Assembly: GCF_023973825.1 (NCBI RefSeq) | Contig: NC_090121.1 | Location: 1,345,001-1,407,500, forward strand | Reading direction: 5' to 3' | Length of the DNA stretch: 62,500 bases | DNA from: Plasmodium brasilianum | Taxonomy: Eukaryota > Apicomplexa > Aconoidasida > Haemosporida > Plasmodiidae | Shown: positions 1-13,670 of the stretch, in pieces | Position numbering within the stretch: the first letter of the stretch is position 1 | Layout: every line of letters starts with the position of its first letter | Position numbers and translations under genes: made by a program | The notes under the pieces: model-generated | Told to the model about the DNA's origin: nothing | Database searches by the model: none | What the model saw: the letters and a program-made list of their open reading frames with translations, nothing else

Positions 1-264
1 CTTAGGTGCCCTCACACTACTAACTACATTTGTGGATGAATATTCTACAGTAGTACCATTTTTAAACCTGACCGATTCAGGTAAAGGATTAGATTTATTT
101 TTTTTTAATAACTCTTCCTTATTCATTTTAATATTCTTTAGTTCTTCCTTTTTCTTGAAATGTACTGATACTTTAGTACCACCAACATTTTTATATTTCT
201 CCTTTTTCTTATTACATGAACTTGATATATTATTCAGAATATCGACTATAGAATTACTGTTCAT
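1..264 (-). CDS. Hypothetical protein, N-terminal 88 codons (gene runs off the left edge)
   Basis: An open frame reads leftward from an ATG at 264-262 to the window edge without a stop (88 codons). It begins MNSNSIVDILNN and is rich in Lys and Asn, with a basic segment around residues 18-50. No signal peptide, membrane segment or domain is visible. Upstream DNA is poly(A/T)-rich and non-coding, which fits this ATG as the start. The overlapping plus-strand frame is rich in Phe and Leu and reads as a shadow. I do not recognise the product. The gene is probably real but its function is open. Confidence 0.65.
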   Translation of the reverse strand, partial: MNSNSIVDILNNISSSCNKKKEKYKNVGGTKVSVHFKKKEELKNIKMNKEELLKKNKSNPLPESVRFKNGTTVEYSSTNVVSSVRAPK

Positions 265-1178
265 TTTATCATAATTCCGTTTTTTACGGTTTCTTATGCT
301 ACTACTTCCGCTTCTTATTTTTATTCCTATTTTATATATTTATTTATATTTTTTTTTTTTCTAATCTTAAATATGTCGTTATTTTATTATATCTAAGTAG
401 GTACAAAAAAAAAAAAAAAAAAAAAATGTTCAAAAAATCCTTGGTACAATAATATAATTCATATAAAAATTTTAACTTACGTTAATAATGAAAAAAATTA
501 CTAAAACGTAAAGGAAAATAAGATGAAACAAAGAAAATTCATAATTTAAAAAATATGCGTTTTAATACAATATTAAAATAAAAAAAAAAAAGTAAAGATC
601 TTAATTATAAATTCCTTTAAGTACATACTCATATATTACATACAATTTCCAATTAATATTTTAATTTTATGTCATTTTTTTATAATTCAAAAATATAAAC
701 CTTTTCACAATGTAAATACCCTAACTGCATATAATGTACGCATTAATTCAAATTACTAGTAAAAATAGGTTGCGTGTAGTTTATAAGTATATATATGTAT
801 ATATGTATGTATATTTTTTACATTATTTATTGTTAATAATGTGTAATAATTCTATTCTATTTTCCTTAATTTTTTTTCCTTCTTCATCACGTAGCAAACA
901 CGTTTGCACAACCTAAACATTTTCCTTGTTTTACTTCATTTTTTCTCCAGAGCAATATTTTATAAAAACACTACAAGTGTGCATATGTATATTATATGTA
1001 TAAATGCTTACGTACGTTCTTCACAAAACGGATTACAACATGTAAAAATTTAAATGTTAGTGTACTGGAATTTTTATATTTATTTTTTTTTTTTTTTTTT
1101 GGAATAATGCTAATATGTTATAAAATCGAAACTTATGTCTACATAAAAAATATATTTTTATATACCTACATACATATA

Positions 1179-1212
<34 letters not shown>

Positions 1213-2469
1213 TTTCAAAAATTAATTTTTTTAATAATATAAATGTTCCTCAAGGTATATTCATTCTAATGCAGAAAAAATTATTAAAAGAAATAAAGTA
1301 CGAGTAAAAAGTTAAAGAAAAATTGAATAATAACCGTGAAGGGAAAAAAAAAAAAAATAAATAAATAATATAAAAAATAAAACATCTATAGAAAAAATAA
1401 ATATATATTTTTTACTATATTTACAAAACTATCATATTCGTTGTTATCTGCAAAAGTTATAGTACTTAAATGTATACTTTTTCATTTTTATGTTAAACAT
1501 CCGTGAAGAATTAGTTCGTTTGCAAAATCTTTTTTTTTCTTAACACCATGCGCGTTACTTCAAATTCTTATAATTAGTATTTCCTTCACACTGCTACCAT
1601 TTTAAAAAGTAAAAGCATGACAATAGATATTATGAATTATTTTGATTCTCATAGAGAAAACATAAAAATTGAACGATTTAAATGTATATTTAAAATAGTA
1701 TCATTTCGCACAAATAAGATTTGTCTTTTTTTTTTTTTTTTGTTCATAAATGAATATCCTTTCAAAATTTTTGATTTGTTTTCCATTAAAAGTGAATGAC
1801 AAAAATTTTATGGAATATTGGAATGGTTGTTTTCTTCTTATACGTCCCTATTCCATATTTAATATTTTTTTTTTTTATTTAAAAAAAGAAAAAAAAAATT
1901 ATCGTTAATTCCAAATAAACCGAGTTCTTTTCTATCCATGCATGAAAAAGACCTACACATTTTTTACTGAACATGAAGGTGACGCACTTAAAATTTAGGG
2001 AATATGAATAAAAATGAAAAAAAATGTTTTTTAAAAATACTTATTACTATATTTTATTAGCTCTACATTACTAAATCGCGTGCTTGTTTTTTTTTACTGA
2101 AGCATGGGAATACGGATGTTTATGTGTATACATACATATACGTACGTATGTGCATCTTAGTTGACTAAATTTTACAATTGCAATACATACATACAGTATT
2201 ACATAAACATATATAATTACACAAAATAAAACTAGTTTTCCAAATATAAGCGGCAACTATGTAGGTACTGATTTTTTATAGTGTTAAAATGCACAAAAAA
2301 AAAAAAAAAACGAAAACAATTAATTAATTAATATTGCACAAAAAAAAAAATAATCAAAAAAAAATTTGTAATACGACATAACGGATTTTATCGAATAAAT
2401 ACATGTAAGACAAATAATTTAATAAAAGAATTGTTAATAATTTAGAAATATTATTTGAATCTTTTTAAA
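265..2469. other. Intergenic region between two minus-strand genes
   Basis: About 2.2 kb of A+T-rich DNA with long homopolymer runs (for example T runs near 1084 and 1197, and A runs near 407 and 2295) and short (TA)n stretches. It must hold the 3' end of the gene ending at 2470 and the promoter of the gene starting at 264. A 60-codon frame at 1617-1799 has no coding signature. No RNA gene was recognised. Confidence 0.6.
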
Positions 2470-5400
2470 TCACCTGACATTGCAATTTTTTAAGCTAAGG
2501 AGTAAAAATGCATAATGATCATATAAACCTGGTAAAAAGTGAACTTGTTTCTTTTGACCGGAGTTTTCAAGTCTACAGTTTGCCTGCAAATATGTGTTTC
2601 TTTCCCTTTCCTTTTGAAAAACTAAAGATGTCCTATTTTTATTATCTAGATAATTTTCAATTATATTTATTGCAATTTTATTTCTTTTATTTATTTTTTC
2701 AAACCGCTTGTTTACGTATATTTCAGAATTTATTATTTTTTTAATATTTCTTACACTTTTTAAATGAGAATCTTCTTTTTTCTTTTCTCTGTTAATTAAA
2801 ACAAATTGTTGTAATCCAACAGATTTTTTCATAAAAATATTGGAACTGCCATCATTATGTATTTTTTTATCATCAACAAATTTGTTATTATAAAAAGTAT
2901 TTGCATTATGTGTTTTATTTATATAACAATCGTTATTAAAATTTATATTATTTACAAATATATTTTCTTTCTTTTCACAACTCCAATATTTCTTTGCAGA
3001 CGTTTTTGTTTTTTCATCATACCCATTATTCTCCTCAAAATGTTCTTTCATTTGTTTCACATTATTTACATATTTATCTTCACTATTATAATATTCTTTT
3101 TTTTTGTAAAATGCTTTTAATTTTGATTTAACGAAATTGTTTGAATTATTTTCCGTACCCTTATTAAAATTAATTTTGAAGTTATTTAAAAAAGTATTAT
3201 TTGATATATCATCAGTACAATACAATTTGTCTTTTTCTGAATTTTTCAGAGTATTATTTTTATTTTGAACAATATGGAAGTTGTAGTTATATGCCTTTTC
3301 TGTACTATTAATAATATCAATTTTCTCTTTATCTTCTAAACTCTTATAATGACATTTGTTTTCATTTAATTTAATGCTATTTAAAATAGATATGTATTTC
3401 TTCAATTTCACGGATGTTTGGTTCATATGTTGTTCCTTTTTTACATTTGCATATGGTAATTCCACAGGTTGGTGATCCTTTGGTTCTTTAAAAATATTCC
3501 TTTTTGTCTGTATACTGCTCACTAACTTCGTCTTTCTTTTAGTAGTATTATCTGTGATAGTGCTATGTTCGAATTTTACTTCTGTTTCACTGGAGGAAAG
3601 GGGTGTCTTTTCTTTTTTTTTTAAATTAATATCATTGTAAAAATGCTGAACATTTCTGTTAAGTTTAAACTTTGTTTTGTCCAGAGCAACTTTTTTTTTT
3701 GGGAAAATTTCATTTGCAATTTTATTAATGTTATCCTTTTGTACATCTCCCTCCTTATCTTGTTTTTTAACCATTTTCCCATTATTTGTATCACCACTTT
3801 GTTTGTTCCTTTTGTTTGATTCGACATTTTCATTTTGACTACCTTGGTTCACTTGAACGTTTTTTCTTTGTAAGTTATTTCCATTAAAAAGAGAGTATAT
3901 ACTTTTTTTTAGCTCATTATGATGAATTGTATTATCTATAATTTCTTTTTCAAGACAAAATTTTAATTTATAATTATTCTTTTTAATATTGTTCAAACTG
4001 ATTAGTGCTGTTTTAATTTTTTGTTTGATTTCATTCATATCTTTATTGTGTGTTACATTGTTACTAGAAAAACAGTTGTCTTTTTTTGAGTTTTCCTCTT
4101 TATGTTTTTCTTTATTAATCACCGTTTCATAATAATTAATATTATTACTAAAAAAATGAAAATGACGATCTTTATTTATTTTAATTTCTTTTTTGTTCTT
4201 ACACTGATTATTAGTGCTCATTCTCCTGATCATACTCAAATTTACGTTTTTCAAACTAGATGCACTTTTATTTATATTACCGAAATTATTAATTACTAGG
4301 TATCCTTTACCCTTCTTCAACTCATTAATTTTGTCATTCGTTATATCTCCTTTTTTAGTGTAAGCGCATATGTGAAATTTTAAAAAATTGTTTCTGTTTC
4401 CCTCTTCGGATATATTATTAACTTTTTCATCTGCAGGTGTTTCCTCAAACAAGTTCTCAATTTTGTTAAGTCCATTATGCGTGTTCTTGTTTATTTCCTG
4501 AAGAAAAATAAAATTACCAACTTTAGTTAATTAAAATGTTTATTTAAAACTATAAATACATATATGTATAGAAGTATAAATGTATTTGAATATATACATA
4601 TGTTCCCCTTTTTTTTTGCCTATGACACTAATAATTTTACTTAGCATTTAATATTTTGATAAGAATAAATATTTGTTCTTTCTTTAACTTTATTTATGTG
4701 TGCACTATTATTCTCAACAAATTATCATCTCTTTTGAAAGTAGGGTTTTTAATATATATGCAGAAAAGTACTTACCTTTTTGTCTATAGAATGTTGTAGA
4801 CAATTTTTTTTTTCAGTTATACTAATGATATTTCTGTTAGAATACTCCTCTTTCTGAAATTGGTTGACAATTATAGGTAATATTTCAAAGACGTTTTTGT
4901 TATTATGCTTAAAATAACTATATTCTTTTTTAATAACGTTTTTGTTTTTTAAGTATAATTCATCTTCTATAAAATGTGTTCCTTTGATATTGCTTTTAAG
5001 TTGATTGCTATCATCATTTTTCCTGTTGTAAAAATCTTTTACAAATCTTTTGATTTTTTTTTTTCTTTTTATTAAATTCAAATTCTTTTTTAATATACAC
5101 TTATAATTACTTATCCTTTTTAAATGAATCGTTAATTTTTTAATGTTATCATCATCATCCTTTGCATTAGTGCACTTTTTATCATAGCCAAGACAAACAT
5201 TTAACTTGTTTATTATATTAAACTTATTTATTTGCGTACATTTAGAATCATTTTTATTCATCTCTGAAACGTACTTAATAATAAGACTTTTAAAAAATTT
5301 ACTATTTTTAAGTCTTCTTTTATCTATCCTTTTGGACAAAGTTTTACAGAACATATTAATAGAAAGCCCTTTTTTGTTCTTTCCTTCTTGCATAACAAAG

Positions 5401-5801
5401 TTGTTGAAGATTTCCATTTTTCCATTATCATAATTATCATTATTCATATTTTCTAAAAATGAAGAATCATCCATATCTCTTTCGTGAGTTATTTTGATTT
5501 CTCCTCTACTCTTGTTTAACGCTGATTTCTCGTCATGCCTTAATTTTGTTATTTCATTTAAAACACGTTTCAAACTATTAATATGTTTTAATTTTTTTTC
5601 AACTGTAAATATATTTTCGCAATTCCTATTTGTACTCAACTTCAAACCTTCAGAAGTAACTTCTCTATCTTTTAAAAAATTAAGTACTTCATTTTCCTCA
5701 TGTGCATCAAAGTGATCAGGTGTTTTTACTTTGCTAATTAAATCAAGTCTGATATTCTTAAAGTTATCGAAGTTCAATGCATTTTTCAATAAATGGTACA
5801 T
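2470..5801 (-). CDS. Conserved-type Plasmodium protein of unknown function, two exons, about 1,017 aa
   Basis: Exon 1 is 5801-4776 (342 codons, start ATG at 5801) and exon 2 is 4497-2470 (675 codons plus stop). The intron, 4775-4498, has a clean donor (AAG|GTAAGTA) and acceptor (TTTTTCTTCAG|GAA) and is phase 0, so both frames join without a stop. The product is hydrophilic and very rich in Lys and Asn, with long low-complexity stretches and no signal peptide or membrane segment. Short, less biased islands (residues 1-60, the basic region around 170-240, and the last 40 residues ending near PGLYDHYAFLLLSL) may be the conserved parts. I recognise no domain. It is the last gene before the centromeric desert, on the left side. 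Confidence 0.85.
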
Positions 5802-8800
5802 TATGAAATTTAATGAATTTTACTATTATACAAAATACTAAAATACGATAACATGCAAACTTTTACTGAAATTAAAAAAAGTGTTGTAATATTATTTTAT
5901 TTTATTTTTCTAATAATTGTTCACTTTGTAAAAATATTTAAACTTCATAATATATTCACAATTTGACTATATTTTTTTTTTTTTTTTACATTAAAGTGAA
6001 AATCTTCTTTTTTTTAATTTTTGTTCTTTAAACAAATTTGTTTATACATTTTACCATTTATTTTTTGTATACGATCAAACTTTCTTCGCAATATTATATT
6101 TTTTTCAATGCTACTTATCTTTGAATTGCCAAATAAAAAATGCAAACAATCGCTGAATTGTTAAAAAATATACAAAAGATTGTACACATTCTAGTAATTA
6201 TATATTTATCGTAATATATTTTTTTTTTTCAATATTAAAAAATTTTTAACTTTTTGAAATTTTTGTATTAAAAAACAATTTATTTTTTTAATGCTTAATT
6301 TCTAAAATTTAACTTATCAAAATACTTAAGATAATGCGTTAAAATGCTTTATTTTGTTACTTGACTGCAGAATAAATCTATTAATTTTTTGCTTGTATAC
6401 CTACTTAAAACAAAATTTGTGAATATATTTAGTAAAAAATTCACTTTTAAAATTAATTTATTTGGAATTATATATATAAGATATGTCAATATATATATCA
6501 GTTCTCATAATCAAGTAGATTAAAAGATGAATTACGTAAATGTATTTTTTTATCTTTTATTGTTATTTCACAATATATAAGATATATGAATGAAAAAAAA
6601 AAAAAATTATTTTTACTATTCTTTTTTTATTTGTATATTTTATAATGTATAACTTGTTAAATCCTTTTTACATAATTTTACCAGAATACTAAAAGGAAAT
6701 GTTTTTTTATAAGTGTAAAAACACAAGAAAGGATTCAATTATTCACTAATATTCATTTAGAGAGTTTTCCCTTTTAATACAACTATATTATTATTGCTCT
6801 TAATAAGCTAAAAACGTATTAATACTAAGAATTGATGGAATAATATTTATGTAATATAAAAAAAAGTATACAAAATAAAGTGCAAGATAAATATTCGCCT
6901 ATGTAGTATATGCTATAGTTTACTATTCTGTTTGCGTTGTCAATTAGTTTTTCCTTAAAACGACCATTGTATATATATACTTATATGCCTGTTTATTCCT
7001 TATAATTACATTAAAAAAATTGCTTTTTTACAGTGTGATTTTATTTTATTCAAACAAACTTCTGAACATGTAAGATGAACAAAAGAGAACAAAGTATATC
7101 GTTTTTTTTCACAAGTAGTAACAAAAATTTTCCCCTAAATCCTATCAAATGTTCAATTAAATAATTCTGAAAAAAAATATTTTAAATTACTGTAATAATA
7201 TATCATAATTGCATATTAACAAATATAAAAAACTATTTCGCCGATAGAGACCCTTAATTTTTAATATTCTTCTTATTTTGTCAGTTTTGGTTACTCTGTT
7301 AAAATAAATAAATTAACATTTATGGAATTGCCCTTAAAATATATATAAATATATATATAATATGTAAAAATAGCGTAAAATATTAAATTGTTGAGTAATC
7401 ATATGCTTATTTAAATAACAGAATAAACTAGACATATTAACTACTTCTATGAAATTTAACAATTTATTTTAAAAGTTTATACTAACTAAAAAACATCATC
7501 TAATTATACTTTTATTTTGAGTTTTTATTTATATTACTACAAATTGTAGTAACCAAAAAAAATTTCCTAGAAAAAAGGAGAAATACAAATTGTATACATA
7601 TTTAAGTTCAAATGAAAAATATTAATAGTGTTAACGTTTATATAACTTGTATAAGATTTCAAAAATTAATATATTCTTTTCTCCTATATTATATGTACAG
7701 TGGATCATTTTACTTCTAAAAGTGTACATTAGTGATAAAAGCAATAATAGGGTATTACTGACTGTAAAACGTTTCTAGTTTTTTTTAATTTAATTAATTC
7801 TTTTTTATTATTAAATCATAATCATAAATATTTTAATGATGTTTATTTTTTAAACTTGAAGGTTCAAATTAATTTTATGCTCCTCTCCCTGTTGTCTTTT
7901 ATTTTATGAAGACTTCATTTAACTAAAAAATAGAAAATAATACAACATAAAAATTGTTAAAAGATAACGTACTTAAAAAGATTTGTCCGATAAACCATAT
8001 ATTCGCATACCATAATATTATAGCACATTACATCTTTTTTACTCCATTACAATAAAATGAATATTATGAATTATATATAGACAGTGGAAATTTCACTTTA
8101 GTTACACCATAATATTCATATTGTAATTATGATAAATATTTGTGTTGTATTCATAATTAGTAAACTAAGCTAGTGCACGTACGAATTGTAAATGTAGTAC
8201 AACTATGTAATGATAACCGCTGAAAAACAATTTTTAACAACATTGTAAAACATAAGAGAATGAAAACCCAAGTGTTATATAAATCTCAATAATGATACTC
8301 CATTTTCATTTTTATATAATTACATATATGAAACTGTATTTTTCTTTAAATGTAGTTCTATGTTTTCCTAATGTTATTTTCATTTTAAGGTATATTATTA
8401 TTGTGATCATTAATAGACTCTATACATAAGCACGAATTAAAGTATATGTTTTATTAGTTAGATACATGGCGACAGAGGAAAACATTTTTTTTTTACTTTG
8501 TTATATCTCGCTTGTGCCTCTATTTGCTTGAAAATGTACGAAATATTTTTTCAAATGCAAAAAGAAAAAAAAATATATTTCTCATTTCTTTCTCTAAGAT
8601 TCTTTAATAACACACCTTTTTATTACACCAAATACATTTTGATATATAGTCATTGAATATACATTAGATATATAAAATGTCGTAAAATATGTAATAGTTT
8701 TGCTTATATGAAAAATCATTCTAATATTTTTTGACACGAATATTAATTTAAAAATTCCAACATTTTAGAGGATTTCTAATTTTATATTATTTAACCAAAA

Positions 8801-11189
8801 TAATGAAAGAGAATCATTTAAATAAGAAGCACATACACATGGTTATATCGAATAAAAAATTACGCTTTAATTCTTATACTAATTTAACTCTTCCACGTAA
8901 AACTTTATTAAGCTTTTTTGAAAAATATAAAGATATTCTTCAAAATGTAACTAATTACTCTGTTGCCTAGCGTAATAGAAATGTTCATTCTTTGTGTGTC
9001 TACTTTGGATTTTTTGTTTAATTAAATAAATGAGACCAATAATGATATATGACATATTTCAGGACATTCATGAAGTTTTGGAGTAGAAAATAATCCCAAA
9101 TTGTGCATTTTATTATCACTCAATTTTTTAAAATGTGTAACAATATCATTTACACATTTATTCTTTCTGTAGTTTTAATAGTTATTTATTCATTATATTT
9201 TTATAAATTTAGTGCTTATCAAAGTGCTATTAAAAACACAAATATATTCATTAGACATATATTATGTAGCCATAAACAATAAATAAAATTTTCTACTAAA
9301 ACATTATAAGAAAGAACAAAAAAGGAAAACTGTAAAATGATAAATAACAAAATATTTATTCTTAAAAAAATTTTTTTTAATATGTTTTACCTATCCTCAT
9401 TCATGTGAAAAATGATCATATTGTTATAATTTTTTTTTAATATATATACTAAATTTTTGTCAAGAATCTTATATTTGGGTATATCACACTCCTTTCTGAA
9501 TTATTATATTTTTTTAATGTTCAAATTAAACGGTTAATTATTATAGTGCATTTAAAAAATTGTTTATTGTAAACATATTTTTTTGAATTTTTATATAAAT
9601 GCTTATAACTGTTCTTTTCGGCTTTATGAATTCAAAAGTGTTGTAAATAAAAATATATACATTATTAAAAACGTTAATATTCTATATAAAAGTAATTTCA
9701 AAATAATATATATGAGTGGTAATACTGTTCTTACCGACCGAAAAGATTAGGATGTGACATCATATGAGTTTCTGCTCCTGAATCTCTTTTAAATTAAAAT
9801 ACCGTTAAAAGACCATATTGGGATTTGCTATAATTCGTTCATATCCATATAATACAAAATTTTGAAATATAACGTTATACATAATTTTGCAAAATTGAGT
9901 ATTGTGCACATGGATCTATTCATTGATCATGTGTCTTATAAAATATTCTTTGTATATTTTTAACGGAGAAGAAAGATATAAAATTAATTTCAATATTATT
10001 TTGGATATAAATTATTTCTTATAGAAATTTGTATTTATTTTTAATTAAATGAAGTAAAAATGTTTCTGGTTTTTGCAAAAAATTTAGGTAGACAGTACAA
10101 GTTTTGTACCATGATCGATATGTTATTCTTACCGCAGCTTCAATAAATGAACTCGTTAAATTCCATATGATTTATAAATATAGAAGAAAATAATGTTATG
10201 CTATAGGGAAGATTATTTAATATATTATGTAAACTTATCCATAATTTATTCAATGGAGTTTTCTCATTGAACAAATAACTTAATGAAGTGTATGAATTAA
10301 CACAGCAGTAAATATTAATTTAATTATAAAATGTTAGCACTTGTATACGTAATATAGAATTTTTATAAATGATGTATGGCAAGGAATTCTTTTAATATTT
10401 TCAGGTGCAATAATTTTAAGATAAAGCTTTTTATTTTGATTATTAAAAATATGATATAAGAAATAGATAATTCATGCTTTAAGGTATGGAGTAACAGTAT
10501 GTAATTCAAGCATTTACTTCAGTTCCATAATGAATAGCTTAAAGATTATTATTGATCACACTAAAATATTAGCATTTAAGAGAAATTTGGTACGTTCAAA
10601 ATGTTTCCATTCCATATATTTAGACATGAATATTCCTGTGATTGACATATATGCGAAAATTATCCTAATTCGCAGTGTATACTGCAACAACAAATTCCTA
10701 TTCATTTAAGTAAAATGATTACTATAAGTAGAACATCAAAGCAAAAAACAAACTTTTTTTTCTTAATAAATATACATATTGAAACTATTAAACATGAATC
10801 AATTTTTCAAAAGCTTAGTTTTCTACAAAAGTTTAAAAAGGTAAAATAAGATATAAAAAGTAGTATGCATTTAACATTTTCCGAACTAATCTTTAGCATA
10901 TATATTCTTCTATATACATACATCAAAACATCAATACTATAATTAAGAGTTATAAATATAGTTATCATCTCTGTTCTTTTACGTAGTAACGTATAACATA
11001 ACAAGAACACATAATATTTTTCTTTTACATACAAAACTTTTCATTAAAAAAGACAAATTTTAAGAAGTATTATTCCTAAAACATGTTTATTAATTAATTT
11101 AAATCTTAGCCTAAAAAAAACATTTATATAGTATAATAATTACAGTAATATAAAAATTAGGACAAAACTCTCATTTTCCGGAAAAAAAA
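5802..11189. other. Gene-free left flank of the centromere
   Basis: About 5.4 kb with frequent stops in all six frames; the longest open stretch (10807-11034, minus, 75 codons) has no recognisable content. Composition is A+T-rich but less extreme than the core to its right. Long (TA)n arrays and minisatellites, common in the other intergenic regions of this window, are almost absent, so the sequence looks unique rather than repetitive. Only the first few hundred bases are needed as a promoter for the gene starting at 5801. No gene, RNA or mobile element was recognised. Confidence 0.7.
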
Positions 11190-13670
11190 AAAAATTAATA
11201 CATGACTACTAAAATAATTAAATTATACATTATATATTAATAAAATGAAAAAATTACCTCAAAAATTAATGCTATATAGTTAAATAATAATATTAAATGT
11301 TATATTGTAAAAAAAAAAAAAAATGAAACAATGTATATTAAAATATAAATAATAATTATAATTTAAAAAATAAAATATATTAAAAAATAAATAAAAAAAA
11401 TATATTTATTATATATAGAATAATAAAATAAATTTATAAAAATCGAAAAATTGTAAAATAATATATTTATTCTTAATATATTAATTAAAATTAAATAATA
11501 AACAATATATAATAAAATAAGTTATGTATATTAATATTAAATATAAAAATTCCATAATGAAATAAATTTTATATGAATTGATATTTAATATTAGACAAAA
11601 TTAATTTATTTTCATTTTAATATAACAAAAGCAAGTAAATAATTTTGTAACATAATAAAAAAAAGAAATAATAAATAAATAATGTACATTTAATTAATTA
11701 AATACACAAAAAAGTAAATTAATTTAATTAAATAAAAATTAATATAAAATAATATTTTAATACATTAAATTTAACTTAAAATTAAATGTTAGTTAAATTT
11801 TTAAATATTAATATTAAATAAAAAAATATATAATATAAATTATATAATTAAATTAAAATTTTAATTAAAAATAAATATAAATATAAAATTATTTAATTAA
11901 GTAATATAAATTAATCCATATAATGAAAAATAAAGAATATAATTAATTTTATAATAATTATAATAAAGATATATATAATAAATATTTATTATTTTAATTA
12001 AAATAATAGTAATAGGAATTTATTTGTTAATAAATTTATAATATGCAAAAATTATTAAATTAATTATTATTATTTATTTATTTTTATATTTAGAGAATTA
12101 ATTAAATTAATGTTATGAAATAATATAGTCGAATATTATTAATTTTAAATTAATTAAATTAATAAATAAAAAATATTAATTAATCATTTAGTTTTTTTTA
12201 TTTAAATTAATATTAAATAAATTATAAAATATATTACACAATATATATTATTTAATCGATTTAATAGTTCTTAAAATCAATAATAAATAAAATTATATAT
12301 TAGTTAAATTAAACTAAAATAATAATATACTTTTTGTTAATTTATATATTTAAAAATAGTTATTATAATTTATATTTGTATATATAGTAATTTATTAAAT
12401 TAATTATTTTAAAATAATTAATAAAAAATATTTATTAAATAAATAAAAATTTAATTATTAAAAATACATTCTATTTATTGTATGTATATAGATCGTAACA
12501 TTTTATTAAAATATTAAAAGAAATATATAATATATAAAAAAATATATATGCTTAATATGTATTATTTTATTTAATTTAGATATTTTATTTAATTAATATA
12601 AATTATTCAATTATATTATTTATTATATAATTATTTATTTTAATCTGTTATTTTGCCTTTAATTAACATTATGATATTAACATATTTACGAAATATATAT
12701 ATTTATTTATAATCATTTATATTTTAAAATAATAATTATTATATATGTTAATGAACTATATTAAATGCTTATAGATGATTTAATATATTAAAAAAAATAC
12801 ATATTATATTCAATAATGATTATTTATTTTAAAAGTTAACTAGAATATATAGTTATCTGAATTAATTTATATTTAACGTATTATTCTATTTGTATTTATT
12901 TACATATATTGATTTATATTTTTTAATTAATTAATTATATATTTATATTTATTTAATTAATTATATATTTATATTTATTTTATTAATTATATATTTATAT
13001 TTATTTAATTAATTATATATTTACATTTATTTAATTAATTATATATTTACATTTATTTAATTAATTATATATTTATATTTATTTAACTAATTATAATTTA
13101 TTTATTATTTATTCTTTTTTATATATATATTTATTTTATTTATTTATATACTTTATGATATATATACCTTTTTTATATATGAATATTTGTTTAATTGATT
13201 TATTTATTATATATATTAAAATTTGTTAATTCGTTTATTCATTTTTATATATATTTATTTTTAATAATTAAATTTTTTAAAACTATTTTTATATTTAATT
13301 TATATAAAATTAATATATATTATTTAATATTATTTTTTCTTTTATGTTTATTATTTATAAACAAATAAAATAAAACAAATATTTTTATTATAAATAATAT
13401 TTTACTTATTTTAAATAATAATTTTAATTAATTAATTTATTTTTATTAGAAATATATTAAATAATATTTTATTTCTTTTTTATAATGTTAAAAAAACATA
13501 TATTGTTTATTTTTTTTACTTTATAATGTTTTTGGTTGTATTAATATAGTTATTATGTTTTCTTAATTTTATTTATTTTAATTTATAAATATTTATAAAA
13601 TTTTATTATGTATATTAGAATATTACATTATAAAATATGAAAATTTTCTCATTTCTTTTTTTTTTTTAAT
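11190..13670. other. Probable regional centromere (A+T core, about 2.5 kb)
   Basis: From about 11,190 to 13,670 G and C nearly vanish, with many lines carrying 0-3 G/C per 60 bases, while both flanks return to ordinary Plasmodium composition. Plasmodium centromeres are known to be single blocks of roughly 2-2.5 kb at about 97% A+T, with imperfect tandem repeats, inside an unusually long intergenic space. This block matches in size, composition, position in a desert, and the presence of a 26-bp repeat (12936-13091). The left half is rich in A on the plus strand and the right half in T. The call is by analogy; CENH3 occupancy cannot be seen from sequence. Confidence 0.88.
12936..13091. repeat. 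26-bp tandem repeat inside the centromere core, six copies
   Basis: Six head-to-tail copies with starts at 12936, 12962, 12988, 13014, 13040 and 13066. Each begins TATATATTTA and continues through TTTATTTAATTAAT. Copies differ by single substitutions (A to T in copy 2, T to C in copies 4 and 5), so the array is recent but has begun to diverge. It is the only ordered array in the core. Confidence 0.85.

Noticed and set aside
1617..1799. 60-codon plus-strand frame in the first spacer
   Set aside because: It contains a long Phe run from a T tract and has no support from splice sites or composition.
10807..11034. 75-codon minus-strand frame at the left edge of the centromere
   Set aside because: Composition (Ile, Tyr, Phe, Leu) is that of random A+T-rich DNA; no splice partners and no recognised motif. 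Kept only as the longest open stretch in the desert.
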